A stretch of 64,000 nucleotides of DNA, taken from assembly GCA_002434305.1 (NCBI GenBank), contig DJJU01000011.1:186001-250000 (forward strand), read 5' to 3'. The position numbers and the translations under genes are program-made. Every line of letters begins with the position of its first letter. The first letter of the stretch is position 1. Source of the stretch: Alicycliphilus sp. UBA6560. Lineage in GTDB: Bacteria; Pseudomonadota; Gammaproteobacteria; Burkholderiales; Burkholderiaceae_C. The notes below the pieces were generated by a model. It was not told the origin of the DNA. It made no database searches and saw only the letters and a list, made by a program, of their open reading frames with translations. Positions 39,741 through 48,599 of this stretch are shown in pieces.

Positions 39741-41281
39741 CTCAGCAAGCCGGCGGGTGTGGCCTGAGCCTCGTCCACCCGGAACACCGCCACGGCGTTC
39801 ACCAGCTCCTGCGCCTGGCTGCCCAGGCTGCCGGCCGACGCCGCCACCTGCTCCACCAGCGCGGCGTTTTGCTGGGTGACGTGGTCCATCTGCGCAATGG
39901 CCTCGCCGATCTGCGCCACGCCGGCGCGCTGCTCGTCGCTGGCGCGGCTGATCTCCCCCATGAGCGCCGTGGCGCGGGCAATCGCCGCCACCACCTCGTG
40001 CATGGTGGCGCCGGCGCGGTCCACCAGCTGCGTGCCCTGCTGCACCTGGCCGGCGCTGTCGGCGATCAGCGCCTTGATCTCGCGCGCCGCCTCGGCGCTG
40101 CGCTGGGCCAGCTGGCGCACTTCGCCGGCCACCACGGCAAAGCCCCTGCCCTGCTCGCCGGCGCGGGCGGCCTCCACGGCGGCATTGAGCGCCAGGATGT
40201 TGGTCTGGAAGGCAATACCGTCGATGACGCCGATGATGTCGCCGATGCGCCGGCTGGCGGTGTCGATGCCGCGCATGGTCTGCACCACCTCGCCCACCAC
40301 GGCGCCGCCACGCTCGGCCACCGCGCTGGCCTCGCGCGCCAGGGCGTTGGCCTGCTGGGCGCTGTCCGCGTTGAGGTCCACGGCGTGGCGCAGCTCCTGC
40401 ATGGAAGCGGAGGCCTGCTGCAGCGCCGCGGCCTGCGATTCGGTGCGGTTGGACAGGTCGATGTTGCCCTGCGTGATCTCGGTGCTGGCGCCCAGCACGC
40501 TGTGCGCGCCCTGGGGCACGTGAGTGACCACGCCGGCCAGCGCGCCCTGCATGTCTTTCAGCGCCAGCAGCAGCTGGGCCACCTCGTTGCGGCCGCTGGC
40601 CTGGATGGGCTCGCTCAGGTGTCCGGCCGCCACGGAGCGCGCCACGCGCACCGCCTGGCGCAGCGGCACGCTGATGGAGCGCGTGATCCACCACGCCAGC
40701 GCGGCGCCCAGCGCCAGCAGCACCAGCGGCACGCCCAACAGCACGCTGCGCACGCTGGTGGCCGCGCGCTCGGTGGCGCCGGTGGCCTGCTCCAGCTGGC
40801 CCTGCTGCTGCGCCAGCAGCGTGTCGATGGCACCCAGGTAGGCCTGCTGCGCCGGGTGCATCTTCTCGACCAGCAGCTCCTTGGCGTCGAACACCTGCCC
40901 CGAAGCGGACAGGTCGCGCGCCTCTTCCTGCAGCGGCTCGTACACCTTGCGCGCGGCCTGCACCTGGGCCAGCACCGTCTGTGCGGTGGCGTCGCCGGCG
41001 AGCAAGCGGTCCAGCTCGGCGAAGTGCTGGTCGATGCGCCGCTGTGTGGCCACGATGCGCTCGCCCTCGGCCATGATGGCGGAGCTGTCGCTCATCAGGA
41101 TCATGTTGCGCACGCTGGTGCCGATGCCCAGCACCTCTTCCTTGATGGCGTTGGCAGCCACCATGCGCGGCATGCGCGTGCCCGCCACGTCGCCGAACAG
41201 CCCGTTCATGGCCGCCAGCTGCACCCACACCGCCGCCACCATGGCCAGCACCATCAGCCCCAGCAGGAAAAAACCCAGCAC
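39728..41281 (-). CDS. Methyl-accepting chemotaxis protein, N-terminus interrupted by TGA
   Basis: A chemoreceptor with TM1 (FFLLGLMVLAMVAAVW), a 4HB-like periplasmic domain, TM2 (LLGVPLVLLALGAALAWWI), HAMP and a signalling domain with the hairpin tip IIGVIDGIAFQTNILALNAAVEAARAGEQGRGFAVVA. The natural start is an ATG at 41317 (MRIEDLRISS), but codon 11 (41287-41285) is TGA where homologues usually have Arg (CGA). As drawn, the frame reopens at a GTG at 41281 lacking a ribosome binding site. The gene follows dctM, so it may sense dicarboxylates. The C-terminus lies in a family-A repeat. It may be non-functional. Confidence 0.8.
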   Translation of the reverse strand: MLGFFLLGLMVLAMVAAVWVQLAAMNGLFGDVAGTRMPRMVAANAIKEEVLGIGTSVRNMILMSDSSAIMAEGERIVATQRRIDQHFAELDRLLAGDATAQTVLAQVQAARKVYEPLQEEARDLSASGQVFDAKELLVEKMHPAQQAYLGAIDTLLAQQQGQLEQATGATERAATSVRSVLLGVPLVLLALGAALAWWITRSISVPLRQAVRVARSVAAGHLSEPIQASGRNEVAQLLLALKDMQGALAGVVTHVPQGAHSVLGASTEITQGNIDLSNRTESQAAALQQASASMQELRHAVDLNADSAQQANALAREASAVAERGGAVVGEVVQTMRGIDTASRRIGDIIGVIDGIAFQTNILALNAAVEAARAGEQGRGFAVVAGEVRQLAQRSAEAAREIKALIADSAGQVQQGTQLVDRAGATMHEVVAAIARATALMGEISRASDEQRAGVAQIGEAIAQMDHVTQQNAALVEQVAASAGSLGSQAQELVNAVAVFRVDEAQATPAGLLRLSN

Positions 41282-41401
41282 CAGTCAGGAGGAGATTCGC
41301 AAATCTTCGATGCGCATGGCGCGATGCTCCGGGCGCCGCCGCCCCAGGGTTGCACGGGCGGGGCGCGCCGGCCTTCCAGCAGCCGCGCGCCGCCGCGGCT
41401 A

Positions 41402-42685
41402 CTACAGCATGCCCAGCATGCGGGGGAACCACAGGCTCAGCTCGGGCACGTAGGTCACCGCGACCAGGAAGCCCAGCATGGCCAGCAGCCACGGCCAGAC
41501 GGCCACGGTGAGCTCGGTAATACCCATCTTGGTGATGCCCGAGGCCACGTACAGGTTCAGGCCCACCGGCGGGTGGCACATGCCGACCTCCATGTTCACC
41601 ACCATGATGATGCCGAAGTGGATGGGGTCGATGCCCAGCTTCATGGCCACGGGGAACAGGATGGGCGCGAAGATCAGCATGATCGACGACGGCTCCATGA
41701 AGTTGCCGGCCAGCAGCAGGATCACGTTCACCGCCAGCAGGAAGGCCACCACACCCAGGCCGTTGCCCAGCATCCAGTCGGCCAGCGCCTGCGGGATGTT
41801 CTCGTTGGTCATGATGAAGCTGAACAGCACCGCGTTGGTGATGATATACAGCAGCATCGCGCTCATGTTGGCCGAGGACAGCAGCACGCGCGGCACGTCC
41901 TTGAGCGTCATGTCCTTGTAGATGAAAACGGCGACGATGAAGGCGTAGACGGCGCTCATGGCCGCGGCCTCGGTGGGCGTGAAGATGCCGGCGTAGATGC
42001 CACCCATCACCACGATGATCAGGAACAGGCCCCAGGCCGACTTGCGAAAAGCCGTCCAGCGCTCGCCCCAGGTGGCCTTGGGCAGACGCGGGTAGTTGTA
42101 CTTGCGCGCGCGCCAGTAGGTCACGCCGCCCAGCACCAGGGCCAGCACCAGGCCCGGCACCACGCCGGCCATGAACAGCGCGCCCACGGAGGTGTTGGTG
42201 GCCACGGCATACATCACCATCACGATGGACGGCGGGATCAGGATGCCCAGCGCCCCCGAGGTGGTGATCACGCCCGCGCCGAAGCGGTTGGGAAAGCCCG
42301 CCTTGACCATGGCCGGCAGCAGGATGGAGCCAATCGCCACCACGGTCGCCGGGCTGGAGCCCGACACCGCCGCGAACAGCGCGCAGGCCAGCACGCCGCC
42401 CAGGCCCAGGCCGCCGTACCAGTGGCCGACCATGGCAGTGGCGAAGTTGATCATGCGCCGCGCCACGCCGCCGTGCGTGAGGAAGTTGCCCGCCAGGATG
42501 AAGAACGGGATCGCCATGATCTCGAACTTCTCGATGCCAGTGAACAGCTTGAGCGCCACCGACTCCAACGGCACGTCGGTGAAGCCGAACAGGAAGGTGA
42601 GAACCGTCAGGCCCAGCGAGATGGACACCGGCATGCCGGTGAGCATCAGCGCCGCGAGGATGAAAAAGATGATGGCGGCGTTCAT
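41402..42685 (-). CDS. dctM: TRAP transporter large permease DctM
   Basis: A 427-residue membrane protein of about twelve helices that forms the ion-coupled channel of a TRAP-type dicarboxylate transporter. Family stretches include MAIPFFILAGNFLTHGGVARRMINFA, GILIPPSIVMVMYAV and MEVGMCHPPVGLNLYVASGI. Its ATG overlaps the dctQ stop (ATGA). Probable substrates are succinate, fumarate and malate, from the neighbouring DctS/DctR pair; other organic acids remain possible. Confidence 0.95.
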   Translation of the reverse strand: MNAAIIFFILAALMLTGMPVSISLGLTVLTFLFGFTDVPLESVALKLFTGIEKFEIMAIPFFILAGNFLTHGGVARRMINFATAMVGHWYGGLGLGGVLACALFAAVSGSSPATVVAIGSILLPAMVKAGFPNRFGAGVITTSGALGILIPPSIVMVMYAVATNTSVGALFMAGVVPGLVLALVLGGVTYWRARKYNYPRLPKATWGERWTAFRKSAWGLFLIIVVMGGIYAGIFTPTEAAAMSAVYAFIVAVFIYKDMTLKDVPRVLLSSANMSAMLLYIITNAVLFSFIMTNENIPQALADWMLGNGLGVVAFLLAVNVILLLAGNFMEPSSIMLIFAPILFPVAMKLGIDPIHFGIIMVVNMEVGMCHPPVGLNLYVASGITKMGITELTVAVWPWLLAMLGFLVAVTYVPELSLWFPRMLGML

Positions 42686-43383
42686 TTGCGGTCACCTGCG
42701 TTCTTGGGGGCGTTGCCGGGGCGGTCCTCGTCGGGGTGCAGGTTGTCCTGCAGGTTGTAGAACTCGGTGTTCTGCGCCGCTTCCTCGGCCGGCGTCTCCT
42801 CCAGGCCGTCAACGTGGCCGTGGTCGTGGTGCGGCAGCTCGCCGGTGCGGACGAAGCCGACCAGCACCTGCAGGAAACGGAAGCACATCAGGCTGCTGCC
42901 CAGGGGAATGGCGCTGTAGACGATCCAGGTCGGCCATTCCAGGTCCGGCGTGGTAGGCCCCTCGATCAGCTCCTCGACGTTCATGCCGACCGCCTTGAAG
43001 AAGGCGTAGTGCGCGCCGTTGTCCCAGACGAAGGTGGCGCCCATGATGGCCACGATGCCGGTGAACAGCGCGCCCGCGCCCATGCCGAAGATGATGAACT
43101 TGCCGCGCGTGTCCTTGCCCATGCGGTTGATGAACACGTCCACGCCCACGTGGATGCCGGTGCGCACGCCGTAGGCGGCGCCGAACTTGGCCATCCACAC
43201 GAACATGATGATGGTCAGCTCCTGCGCCCAGGTCATGTTGATGGACAGCAGCCAGTCCTGCAGGCCGGGGATGGCGTAGCCGGCGGTGTAGCGGTGCAGC
43301 ACGGCGATGAAGACGATGAGCGTGGCAGCGCCCATCAGGAAGGTGATCAGCCACTCTTCCAGGTGATCGAGGATTTTCATCAT
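42682..43383 (-). CDS. dctQ: TRAP transporter small permease DctQ
   Basis: A 233-residue protein with four membrane segments (LITFLMGAATLIVFIAVLHRY, ELTIIMFVWMAKFG, FIIFGMGAGALFTGIVAIMG, WIVYSAIPLGSSLMCFRFLQVL) and the motif RTGIHVGVDVFINR. It is longer than most DctQ proteins (about 170-180) owing to a large loop before the last helix and an acidic His-rich tail (PHHDHGHVDG). It pairs with DctM. The gap to dctP holds two strong hairpins. Confidence 0.92.
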   Translation of the reverse strand: MMKILDHLEEWLITFLMGAATLIVFIAVLHRYTAGYAIPGLQDWLLSINMTWAQELTIIMFVWMAKFGAAYGVRTGIHVGVDVFINRMGKDTRGKFIIFGMGAGALFTGIVAIMGATFVWDNGAHYAFFKAVGMNVEELIEGPTTPDLEWPTWIVYSAIPLGSSLMCFRFLQVLVGFVRTGELPHHDHGHVDGLEETPAEEAAQNTEFYNLQDNLHPDEDRPGNAPKNAGDRK

Positions 43384-43432
43384 GGGATGGTTCTCCGCAG
43401 AGAAGGTCGGTGCGCGGTGCGGATTGCACGGC

Positions 43433-43486
43433 GAGGGCGCCCATGCGGGCGCCCTCCCTGGGCCGGGGGCGCTGCGCTAGCGCCCC
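43433..43486. other. Two hairpins between dctP and dctQ
   Basis: Perfect inverted repeats with arms GAGGGCGCCC/GGGCGCCCTC (43433-43456, ATGC loop) and GGGGCGCT/AGCGCCCC (43466-43486). No T-tract follows on either strand, so they are more likely to act as RNA-stabilising or partial-attenuation structures that keep binding-protein mRNA above permease mRNA than as full terminators. Confidence 0.6.
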
Positions 43487-43521
43487 GGCGGTCTTTCTTC
43501 AGCTCAGCTCAACAAAGAGGC

Positions 43522-44526
43522 TCAGAGCTTCTTCGGGTCGAAGCCGGTGGCCTTGTACACGTCCTGGATGATTTCCTTGCCGATGCGGCCGGACATCTTC
43601 TCGTGCACCGGCACCAGGGCCTTCTTCAGCGCCGCGCGCTCCTCGGCGGTGGGCGTGTAGATGGTGGTCTTGCCGCTGGCCTTGACGGCCTCCATGGCAC
43701 GGTCGTTCTCGTCCTGCGCGATCTGGTTGGCGTAGGCCGTGGCCTGGCGCATGGCGTCTTCCAGCTGGCCGCGTACGTCGCCGGGCAGGCCGTCCCAGAA
43801 CTTCTTGTTGACGATGACCGCGTAGCCCAAATAGCCGTGCTTGGTCAGGCTGACGTGCTTTTGCACCTCGTGCATCTTCTGGGTGTAGAAGTTGGACGGC
43901 GGGTTCTCGGTGGCGTCCACCACCCCGGTCTGCAGAGCCTGGTAGGTCTCGCCGAAGGCGATCACCTGCGGGATGCCGCCCAGGGCGCGGATTTCCTCTT
44001 CCAGCACCTTGGACGACTGGATGCGGTACTTCAGGCCCTTGTAGTCGGCCACGCTGTGCAGCGGCTTGTTGGCCGAGAAGTCCTTGAAGCCGTTGTCCCA
44101 GAACGCCAGGCCGGTGATGCCGCGGGTCTGCAGCTTCTTCATCAGCTTCTCGCCCACGGGGCCGGTGGTGATCTTGTGCAGCTCGTCGCGGTTATCAAAG
44201 ATGAAGGGCAGGTCGAAGACTTCGAATTCCTTCACGCCCAGCGGGCCGAACTTGGCCAGCGACGGGGCCAGCATCTGCACCGAACCCAGCTGCAGCGCCT
44301 CCATCTCTTCCTTGTCCTTGTACAGGGCGCTGTTGGCGTATACCTCGACCTTGACCTTGCCCTTGGTCAGCTCCTCCGCCTTCTTGGCGAAGAACTCGGC
44401 AGCCTTGCCCTTGGGGGTATCCTGGGCCACGACGTGGCTGAACTTGATCACCGTTTGCGCCTGGGCAAAGGTGGCGCCAAAGGCCAGCAGCGCGCCGGCC
44501 AGAATGCTTTTCACGGGAAAACGCAT
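43522..44526 (-). CDS. dctP: TRAP transporter solute-binding protein DctP
   Basis: A 334-residue periplasmic protein with signal peptide (SILAGALLAFGATFAQA) and the DctP start TVIKFSHVVAQDTPKG. The conserved Arg in GLKYRIQSS and the block GVVDATENPPSNFYTQKMHE form the carboxylate site. It captures C4-dicarboxylates for DctQM. The ATG at 44526 is chosen. A CTGTGG/CCACAG palindrome lies upstream, a candidate control site. Confidence 0.94.
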   Translation of the reverse strand: MRFPVKSILAGALLAFGATFAQAQTVIKFSHVVAQDTPKGKAAEFFAKKAEELTKGKVKVEVYANSALYKDKEEMEALQLGSVQMLAPSLAKFGPLGVKEFEVFDLPFIFDNRDELHKITTGPVGEKLMKKLQTRGITGLAFWDNGFKDFSANKPLHSVADYKGLKYRIQSSKVLEEEIRALGGIPQVIAFGETYQALQTGVVDATENPPSNFYTQKMHEVQKHVSLTKHGYLGYAVIVNKKFWDGLPGDVRGQLEDAMRQATAYANQIAQDENDRAMEAVKASGKTTIYTPTAEERAALKKALVPVHEKMSGRIGKEIIQDVYKATGFDPKKL

Positions 44527-44590
44527 GACAGTCTCCATGGGATAGGGTTCAAACGGGGCGGACTGTAGACAACGCGCTTACGCCTGGTAA

Positions 44591-44606
44591 CTGTGGCGTT
44601 CCACAG
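44591..44606. promoter_or_regulatory. Palindrome upstream of dctP, candidate operator
   Basis: A perfect inverted repeat CTGTGGCGTTCCACAG located 65-80 bp before the dctP start, between it and the second binding-protein gene. The position and symmetry suit a DctR or global regulator site; nothing more specific can be read. Confidence 0.45.
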
Positions 44607-44639
44607 CTAGGGAGAACCCGTAAGTAACAACCCGCAACG

Positions 44640-45668
44640 TCAGGCCGCGGAGGCCGCTGCGCCGCGCATGCGCCGCAACCAGTCCACCCCGATGCGCGCC
44701 GCCAGCGTGTCGTGCACGCCGCGCGTGGCGTGGCGCAGCCGCTGGCGCTGCACGGCGTCCAGCGCGTGGATGCGGGTGGCGCCGCTGGCGCGCAGCGCGG
44801 CCAGCGCCTCGTCGTTTTCGCGCTGGGCGATGGCGTTGCCCCAGGCCAGCGACTCGGCCAGGGCCTGCTCGACCAGGGCGCGGTCGGCGGGCTCCAGGTA
44901 CTGCCAGAACTGCTGGTGCACCACGATGGCGTAGCCCAGGTAGCCGTGCGAAGTCAGGCTCAGGTCGGTCTGCGCTTCGTGCATGCGCTGCGTCCAGAAG
45001 TTGGAGACCGGGTTTTCCGTGCCGTCCACCACGCCCGCCGCCAGCGCGCGGCGCGTCTCGCCGAAGGACAGCACCACCGGCTTGGCGCCCAGCGCGCGCA
45101 TCTGGTGCGCGATCACGCGCGAGGACTGGATGCGCACGCGCAGGCCCACGAAGTCCTCGGGCCCGAGCAGTGGGCGGTTGGCGCTCATGTGCTTGAAGCC
45201 GTTGTCCAGGTAGCCCAGGCCCAGCAGGCGCTGGCGCGCCAGCAGGCCCAGCAGCTCCTGGCCCACGGCGCCCTGCATGGTGCGGTGCACCTGCTCGGCC
45301 GCGTCGAACATGAAGGGCAGGTCGAACAGCTCGAACTCGGGAAAACCGATGGGACCGAACTTGGACAGCGAGGGCGCCAGCATGTCCACCGCGCCCAGCT
45401 GCAGCGCCTGCATCTCGTCCTCGTCGCCGTACAGCAGCGAGTTGGGGTAGATCAGCACCTCGATCTCGCCCTGGCTGAGCGCCTGCACGCGCTCGCGGAA
45501 GTGCTCCAGCGCCAGGCCCTTGGGCGTCTGGCGCGCCACCACGTGTGACAGACGGATGGTCACGCGCGCGCGCCGCGCCGGCGCCGCGCCCGTCATGCCC
45601 GCGCCAGGCAGGGCCGCCAGGCCCAGGGCCTGCACGAGCCGGCGGCGGCGAAGGGGGGCGGCGCACAT
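44640..45668 (-). CDS. Second DctP-like TRAP solute-binding protein
   Basis: A 342-residue binding protein, similar to but distinct from DctP (VTIRLSHVVARQTPKG; GLRVRIQSSRV; GVVDGTENPVSNFWTQ). N-terminus MCAAPLRRRRLVQALGLAALPGAG reads as a twin-arginine-like signal. It lies upstream of dctP on the same strand and is divergent from dctS by about 60 bp. It may feed DctQM with another substrate or serve the DctS sensor. The key Arg is kept. Confidence 0.9.
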   Translation of the reverse strand: MCAAPLRRRRLVQALGLAALPGAGMTGAAPARRARVTIRLSHVVARQTPKGLALEHFRERVQALSQGEIEVLIYPNSLLYGDEDEMQALQLGAVDMLAPSLSKFGPIGFPEFELFDLPFMFDAAEQVHRTMQGAVGQELLGLLARQRLLGLGYLDNGFKHMSANRPLLGPEDFVGLRVRIQSSRVIAHQMRALGAKPVVLSFGETRRALAAGVVDGTENPVSNFWTQRMHEAQTDLSLTSHGYLGYAIVVHQQFWQYLEPADRALVEQALAESLAWGNAIAQRENDEALAALRASGATRIHALDAVQRQRLRHATRGVHDTLAARIGVDWLRRMRGAAASAA

Positions 45669-45727
45669 GGCCGGTATTATCGCCAGCGCTTTTTCATCCC
45701 CCTGCCTGCCGCGCCACGCCCTGCGCC

Positions 45728-47770
45728 GTGCCTCCACTGACGCCCCCGCCCGCCGACGACTTCGCCCTGCTGCACGCCAGCACGCGCAGCCTGCCCGACC
45801 GCAGCCGCTGGACGGTGCTGTGGATGATGGGCCTGGCCGTCCTCATCGTGGCCGCCGTGGTGGCCCTGGTGTGGTACCTGAACCGCTTCGAGAGCGAAGA
45901 GGAGGAGCGCCGCCGCGGCGCCGACGCCCAATGGCTGGAGCAAAGCGTGCAGTTCCACTTCCGCCGGCTGGAGGACGACGTGGCCCAACAGGCCCGCCAG
46001 GCGGCGCTGGACGGCCCGCGCGCCTGGAACGCCGATGCCCGGCCCGAGGCCGGCGACGCCGGCGTCCCCGCCGGCCTGCTGCAGCGCGCCGAGGGCGTGG
46101 TGCTGGCCCAGGCCTGGCTGGCCGAGCAGGGCGCGGGCGGCGGCGACCTGGCCGCCTGGTACGACGACGCCGCGCGCCATGAGGACAACCGCCAAGCCCT
46201 GCAGACGCTGCAGGACATCGTGCGCGGCCTGCGCCGCGCCAGCTACGCCGGCCCCATGCGCACCGCCGAGGGTGAGGCCACCGACCGCGTCTGGCTGGCC
46301 GTGCCCTACTTCGACGGCACGCGGCTGGTGGGCATGTACGCCGTGCAGCTGGCCATGCGCCAGGCGGTGGACGCGCTGCTGCCGCCGTGGTTCTTGCAAA
46401 AGCAGACCGTGCGCCTGGTGGTGGACGGCGCGCCCGCGCCCGCCGCCACCGAGCAGGCCCCGCCCAACCGCACCGTCATGAACCTGCCCGGCACCGACCT
46501 GCTGCTGGAGGTCGTGCCGCAGGGTCCGCGCACCTCGCCTGTGCCGCGCATCTTCTTCCTGGTGGCGCTGTTGTTCCTGCTGGGCATGCTGGCCAGCCTG
46601 GCGGCACTGCGGCGCGACTTTGGCAAGCGCCAGCAGGTGCAGCAGCGCCTGCAGGCCGAGGTGGCGCTCCGCACCGCCATGGAGGGCTCGGTCACCATCG
46701 GCATGCGCGCCTGGGACATGGACGGCCGCATCCTCTACGTGAACGACGCCTTCTGCGCCATGCTGGGCTACAGCAGCGAGGAGCTGCGCGGCACGCGCGC
46801 ACCCCTGCCCTACTGGCCGCCCGAGCAGGCCGAGCGCCTGGCCGCGCTGCACGAAAGCGTGATCCGCCAGGGCACGCGGCCCGAGGGCATCGAGGCGCAG
46901 TTCCGCCACAAGCACGGCCACCTGGTGGACGTGCTGATCCACGAGGCGCCCCTGACCCGCGCCGACGGCACGCAGCTGGGCTGGATGAGCTCCATCCTGG
47001 ACATCAGCGAGCGCAAGCGCGCACAGCAGCTGGCCGCCTCCCAGCAGGAAAAGCTGGAGGCCTCGGCCCGCCTGGTGGCCGTGGGCGAGGTCGCCTCCAC
47101 CCTGGCGCACGAGCTCAACCAGCCGCTGGGCGCCCTGTCCAGCTTTGCCAGCGGCCTGCTCAACCGGCTGGAGCGCGGCACCATGACCGACGCCGAGCTG
47201 CGCACCGTGGTGCAGCGCATGGCCGCTCTGGCCGAACGCGCCGGCGGCGTGACCCAGCGCGTGAACGCCTTCGCGCGCCGGCGCGAACTCAACCTCAAGC
47301 GCCTGGACCTGGTCCCGCTGGTGCGGCGCGCCGCCGCGGCCGTGCAGGAGACCCACGGCGCCACCCTGCTGCTGCAGTTGCCGCACACGGCTGCCTGGGT
47401 GCAGGGCGATGCGCTGCTGCTGGAACACCTGGTGCACAACCTGTGCGGCAACGCGCTGGACTGGGCGCGCCGCGGCAGCCACGCGCCCCAGGTGCAGGTG
47501 CGCCTGCAGCCCTGCGAGGACGCCCCCGGCCACATGTGCCTGGCCGTGGCCGACAACGGCCCCGGCGTGCCCGAGGAGGCGCAGGCGCGCATCTTCGACG
47601 CCTTCTTCAGCACCAAGGAAGGCGGCATGGGCATGGGCCTGGCCATCTGCCGCTCCATCGCCGAGGCGCACCACGGGCGTATCCTGGTGGGCCGAGACGC
47701 GCTGCTGGGCGGCGCCCTGTTCACCGCCGACCTGCCCCTGGCACCGGCCACCGCATCCACCGCCCCATGA
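45728..47770 (+). CDS. dctS: C4-dicarboxylate sensor histidine kinase DctS-like
   Basis: A 680-residue sensor. TM1 (VLWMMGLAVLIVAAVVALVWYL), a periplasmic sensing domain (about 55-275), TM2 (FFLVALLFLLGMLASLA), a PAS domain (MRAWDMDGRILYVNDAFCAMLGYSSEEL, ending DISERKRA), HisKA with phospho-His in LAHELNQPLGAL, and HATPase with NALDWAR, DNGPGVP and GMGMGLAICRSI. It senses external dicarboxylates and phosphorylates DctR. A GTG at 45728 is the start, since no closer ATG fits. Its stop overlaps dctR (ATGA). Confidence 0.93.
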   Translation: MPPLTPPPADDFALLHASTRSLPDRSRWTVLWMMGLAVLIVAAVVALVWYLNRFESEEEERRRGADAQWLEQSVQFHFRRLEDDVAQQARQAALDGPRAWNADARPEAGDAGVPAGLLQRAEGVVLAQAWLAEQGAGGGDLAAWYDDAARHEDNRQALQTLQDIVRGLRRASYAGPMRTAEGEATDRVWLAVPYFDGTRLVGMYAVQLAMRQAVDALLPPWFLQKQTVRLVVDGAPAPAATEQAPPNRTVMNLPGTDLLLEVVPQGPRTSPVPRIFFLVALLFLLGMLASLAALRRDFGKRQQVQQRLQAEVALRTAMEGSVTIGMRAWDMDGRILYVNDAFCAMLGYSSEELRGTRAPLPYWPPEQAERLAALHESVIRQGTRPEGIEAQFRHKHGHLVDVLIHEAPLTRADGTQLGWMSSILDISERKRAQQLAASQQEKLEASARLVAVGEVASTLAHELNQPLGALSSFASGLLNRLERGTMTDAELRTVVQRMAALAERAGGVTQRVNAFARRRELNLKRLDLVPLVRRAAAAVQETHGATLLLQLPHTAAWVQGDALLLEHLVHNLCGNALDWARRGSHAPQVQVRLQPCEDAPGHMCLAVADNGPGVPEEAQARIFDAFFSTKEGGMGMGLAICRSIAEAHHGRILVGRDALLGGALFTADLPLAPATASTAP

Positions 47771-48423
47771 CCTCCGAGCCCCCGCACGCCGCCGTGGACA
47801 TCCACATCGTTGACGACGACGCCGACGTGCGCGACGGCCTGGCCTGGCTGTTCGACTCGCGCGGCTGGCAGGCGCGCACCTGGGCCGGCGGCCCCGAGCT
47901 GCTGGCCGACGCGCAGCAGCGCCAGGCCAGCGGCGACTGGGGCCTGGCCGTGGTGCTGCTGGACGTGCGCATGCAGCCGCTGTCCGGCCCCGTCACCTTC
48001 GAGCGGCTGAAAGCCCTGGGCTGTCCCTGGCCGGTGCTGTTCCTGACCGGCCACGGCGACGTGGGCACGGCCGTGGAGGCCGTCAAGAACGGCGCCTGGG
48101 ACTTTCTGGAAAAGCCCTTCCAGGACAACATGCTGGTGGACCGCGTGGAGCAGGCCATGCAGGCCGCCCTGGCCCAGACCGACGCCGAGCGCGAAGCACG
48201 GCGCCTGCGCCAGGCCCTGGACAGCTTGAGCCCGCGCGAGCACGAGGTGCTGAAGGAGCTGCTGCACGGCCACTACAACAAGAACATCGCCGAGCACCTG
48301 GGCATCACCGCGCGTACCGTGGAATTCCACCGCGCCAACATCTTCGAGAAGATGGGCGTGGAGTCCGCCATCGAACTGGCGCACAAGCTCGGGCGCCTCA
48401 CGCCCATGGGTGGCGGACGCTGA
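47767..48423 (+). CDS. dctR: DctR response regulator (FixJ/LuxR type)
   Basis: A 218-residue regulator with a receiver domain (IVDDDADVRDGL; phospho-Asp in VVLLDVRMQPLSG; FLTGHGD; Lys in LEKPFQ) and a LuxR-type helix-turn-helix (LSPREHEVLKELLHGHYNKNIAEHLGITARTVEFHRANIFEKMG). It would activate the dctP operon on dicarboxylate sensing. It is translationally coupled to dctS by ATGA. Confidence 0.95.
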   Translation: MTSEPPHAAVDIHIVDDDADVRDGLAWLFDSRGWQARTWAGGPELLADAQQRQASGDWGLAVVLLDVRMQPLSGPVTFERLKALGCPWPVLFLTGHGDVGTAVEAVKNGAWDFLEKPFQDNMLVDRVEQAMQAALAQTDAEREARRLRQALDSLSPREHEVLKELLHGHYNKNIAEHLGITARTVEFHRANIFEKMGVESAIELAHKLGRLTPMGGGR

Positions 48424-48429
48424 CCGGCA

Positions 48430-48485
48430 CTATCGAAAAGAGAGCTGCTGGCGCTTGATGGCAAAGGGCTGGAGCCCTTTTTCCT
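48430..48485 (-). repeat. Family-A repeat, copy 12 (reverse half of inverted pair)
   Basis: Reverse orientation, GAGCTGCTGGCGCTTGA then GGGCTGGAGCCC. With copy 13 it forms an inverted pair between the convergent dctR and AraC genes and could act as a bidirectional RNA hairpin. Confidence 0.75.
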
Positions 48486-48536
48486 CGCAATCTCAGGCGC
48501 AAGGCCGGTCGCCTCCTTGGCTGCCTGGTGCAAATT

Positions 48537-48598
48537 GCAAGCCAAATCGGCCTCCAGACCTTATCTAGCAAGCGCTAGCAGCTATCAATAGCGTAGCA
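48537..48598 (+). repeat. Family-A repeat, copy 13 (forward half of inverted pair)
   Basis: Core CAAGCGCTAGCAGCTAT with GCAAGCCAAATCGGCCTCC. It ends directly before the stop of the AraC-type gene. Confidence 0.78.
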
Positions 48599-48599
48599 A

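Noticed and set aside
43433..43486. Rho-independent terminator between dctP and dctQ
   Set aside because: The hairpins are strong but neither is followed by a T-tract on the transcribed strand, so only a partial effect is claimed.
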